A stretch of 64,000 bases of DNA, from assembly GCA_035502095.1 (NCBI GenBank), contig DATJUX010000026.1, forward strand, positions 248,001 through 312,000, written 5' to 3'. Position numbers and translations under genes: made by a program. The notes beneath the pieces are model-generated. The model saw nothing but the letters and a program-made list of their open reading frames with translations. It was not told the origin of the DNA and ran no database searches. Below, one piece after another: positions 63,907 to 64,000 of this stretch. Each line of letters begins with the position of its first letter. The first letter of the stretch is position 1. This stretch comes from JAKANT01 sp035502095 (GTDB taxonomy: Bacteria; Pseudomonadota; Gammaproteobacteria; Burkholderiales; Burkholderiaceae_F).

Positions 63907-64000
63907 CGGATTGCTCCGCGACGTTGAGGCGGGCATGTTCCTCGCCCGGCCAGCACGGCGCCATCCGATTCTTGCGCGGCAACTTCGCCGCCGCGCCAAG

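Overview
The window looks like chromosome of a high-GC betaproteobacterium, probably Burkholderiales or a near relative. This is inferred from gene content (urt/ure, tricarballylate genes with a Bug-type receptor, DUF1840, bTHX, CreBC, a PEP-CTERM-type exosortase system) and from G/C-rich third codon positions. I see no rRNA, tRNA, CRISPR array, intact insertion sequence or prophage.

Layout. 1-6131 (minus): urea ABC importer urtABCDE running into ureD, cut by the left edge. 6337-11804: an EAL phosphodiesterase and divergent metH. 11805-15817: an accessory patch with unusual non-coding DNA, a lone GNAT gene, an MHS-type transporter and 1.3 kb of decayed DNA with an esterase relic. 15818-19314: tricarballylate dehydrogenase tcuA, its partner tcuB and a Bug-type binding protein. 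19307-22810: acyl-CoA dehydrogenase, TerC and a frameshifted lipoprotein gene. 23131-26075: a PQQ-dependent alcohol dehydrogenase with a lanthanide-type metal site, a cytochrome c and a periplasmic XoxJ-like protein. 26076-28327: a MOSC protein and a membrane diguanylate cyclase.

The most striking part is 28467-36717, all on the minus strand: creB, creC, then a VIT-like protein, a VIT-vWA protein with a PEP-CTERM-like tail, an exosortase, an EpsI-like protein and a GT51 peptidoglycan glycosyltransferase. The last four genes overlap stop to start. An exact CreB-type site (TTCAC-N6-TTCAC) lies upstream of the first VIT gene. I read this as a dedicated exosortase system with its own target and regulator, possibly tied to cell-wall stress. 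By eye I found one other exact site, upstream of a lytic transglycosylase-PBP1A pair at 60295-63430.

The rest is mostly metabolic and housekeeping: a GGDEF gene, DUF1840, bTHX, an omega-aminotransferase, an ORF6N protein, small membrane and periplasmic proteins, a class V aminotransferase, aldehyde and 2-hydroxyacid dehydrogenases, a DUF4382 lipoprotein, a Rieske oxygenase, a GST, a rhomboid protease, an epimerase, a cysteine-free glutaredoxin-like protein, a Rieske-FAD reductase, a di-heme lipoprotein, OtsB, LapA, ChaN, a MATE exporter, and a thioesterase divergent from a MarR gene with a clear operator between them. Many neighbours on one strand overlap by ATGA, and several convergent pairs overlap at their 3' ends, so the genome is compact. 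Two related palindromic repeats (42529-42581 and 56627-56715) are the only dispersed repeats I could see.
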